64,000 bases of DNA from Acidobacteriota bacterium (lineage in GTDB: Bacteria > Acidobacteriota > Terriglobia > Terriglobales > Acidobacteriaceae), in assembly GCA_018268755.1 (NCBI GenBank), contig JAFDVW010000015.1:1-64000 (forward strand), in the 5' to 3' direction. The notes beneath the pieces are model-generated. The model saw nothing but the letters and a program-made list of their open reading frames with translations. It was not told the origin of the DNA and made no database searches. Both the position numbers and the translations under genes were made by a program. Position 1 is the stretch's first letter. Each line of letters begins with the position of its first letter. Of the stretch, positions 63,542 to 64,000 are shown one piece after another.

Positions 63542-63614
63542 TGGACCTGGCGGGATTCGAACCCGCACCTGCAACACTGACAGGGTTCTGTACTACCAGT
63601 TACACCACAGGCCC
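63542..63614 (-). tRNA. tRNA-like gene with poor anticodon stem (position-based anticodon GTC)
   Basis: The minus strand has a full acceptor (GGGCCTG/CAGGTCC, one G-T), a 4-bp D-stem with two G-T pairs and D-loop AACTGGTA, and a perfect T-arm GCGGG-TTCGAAT-CCCGC; total 73 nt, canonical spacing. At positions 32-38 the loop is CTGTCAG, giving GTC (Asp), but the stem GAACC/TGTTG has only 3 of 5 pairs and A73 is wrong for Asp. Shifting one base gives TGT (Thr) with one mismatch and C33. No CCA is encoded, unlike tRNA-Cys. It may be a degenerate tRNA. Confidence 0.55.
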
Positions 63615-63781
63615 ATCCGCTGCAACATAGGAGATGAGGCTCCATCGGCGCATGGTCGTTCATCACATCACGCGCCTGTGCGTTTCCCAATAGGGGAACC
63701 GTGGGCCTTTTTCTTAGCATGCATTTTTCCGCTTAGGCAGATTGCTCTTATGTGATTGATAAAATAGTCTGTTACTCTCAT

Positions 63782-63800
63782 CCCGGCGGAAGACGCCGGG
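63782..63800. promoter_or_regulatory. Hairpin in the leader of the last gene
   Basis: CCCGGCG-gaaga-CGCCGGG, a perfect 7-bp stem, in the 265-base space between the tRNA-like gene and the final partial gene. Beyond it TTCACA (63803) and TACAAT (63824) could be a weak promoter with a 15-base spacer. The rest of the gap shows nothing definite. Confidence 0.3.
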
Positions 63801-63879
63801 GATTCACAGGTGGAGTCTTAAGGTACAATCAGGGGTTTCCCGGGTTCTAAATCCTCGTACGACGATTGCTTTCGGGCGC

Positions 63880-64000
63880 ATGTCCATCGACTTCCAGATT
63901 CTTGCCGTAGCCTTCGCCTCCAAGGGAATCGGCCAATACTTTCGCTCGCACTTCCTCGACAAGACCTTTCAGGGGCTTTATCAGGTCAACGGCTTTGATC
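63880..64000 (+). CDS. Partial protein of unknown function, cut by the window end
   Basis: The frame opens with ATG 63880 and codes MSIDFQILAVAFASKGIGQY followed by 20 more residues rich in Phe up to the window end. No signal peptide or known motif is visible in 40 residues. The start is plausible by position, 265 bases after the tRNA-like gene, but there is no strong SD. I cannot assign a function. Confidence 0.5.
   Translation, partial: MSIDFQILAVAFASKGIGQYFRSHFLDKTFQGLYQVNGFD

Overview
The window is a gene-dense, GC-rich bacterial chromosome segment that fits an acidobacterium (Acidobacteriota, probably class Terriglobia). The main pointers are a secreted VWFA protein of the acidobacterial type, two very large Oar-like TonB-dependent receptors with an N-terminal carboxypeptidase-regulatory domain, a FecR/DUF6600 protein, a TPR-secretin-cohesin protein, and futalosine-pathway menaquinone genes. 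Phylum is inferred from gene content; no rRNA is present. There is no phage, IS transposase, integrase or CRISPR array. The intergenic spaces carry several families of palindromic repeats.

Layout. 0.1-5.5 kb: a WG-repeat secreted protein, hutU, tRNA-Cys and a GH27 alpha-galactosidase. 5.6-8.8 kb: a minus-strand operon of secretin/cohesin protein and two pseudopilins. 9.0-11.5 kb: smpB, an Smr-like protein that lacks the usual catalytic motif, and pepA. 11.7-16.0 kb: a minus-strand operon of Hfq-like Sm protein, DUF1684 protein, SuhB and a patatin/outer-membrane-barrel (type Vd) protein. 16.1-23.5 kb: two tandem TonB-dependent receptors, each with its own terminator. 23.8-31.9 kb: MoaD-MoaE fusion overlapping a VWFA protein, a FecR protein, lon with an HspR-type operator, pheA and a GNAT acetyltransferase.

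32-45.7 kb: a two-component pair, fatty-acid desaturase, periplasmic-binding-like protein, beta-hydroxyacid dehydrogenase, metallo-beta-lactamase-fold hydrolase, glycerate kinase, FN3 protein, alpha/beta hydrolase, M20 peptidase, YyaL-type thioredoxin-domain protein, a 46-residue exported peptide and a 7-TM protein. 45.9-49.3 kb: DUF58, PGPGW and DedA proteins and an alpha/beta hydrolase on the minus strand. 49.7-55.8 kb: a PDZ/multi-TM sensor kinase, NtrC-type regulator, MlaE-like permease and MlaF-like ATPase on the plus strand. 55.8-64 kb: a small orphan gene bracketed by two composite repeats, topA, dprA, mqnA, a DedA/VTT protein, mqnC, a tRNA-like gene with a poor anticodon stem, and the start of an unidentified gene.

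The most notable points are the HspR-type inverted repeat over the lon start region, the smpB/Smr-like pairing, the MoaD-MoaE fusion with its Gly-Gly buried inside the chain, the kinase/NtrC/MlaEF cluster without MlaD, the paired composite repeats around the 151-residue gene, the nested 5-prime-UTR stem of the second receptor, and the damaged tRNA. I did not find one unmistakably new multi-gene system; the best candidates are marked as hypotheses.
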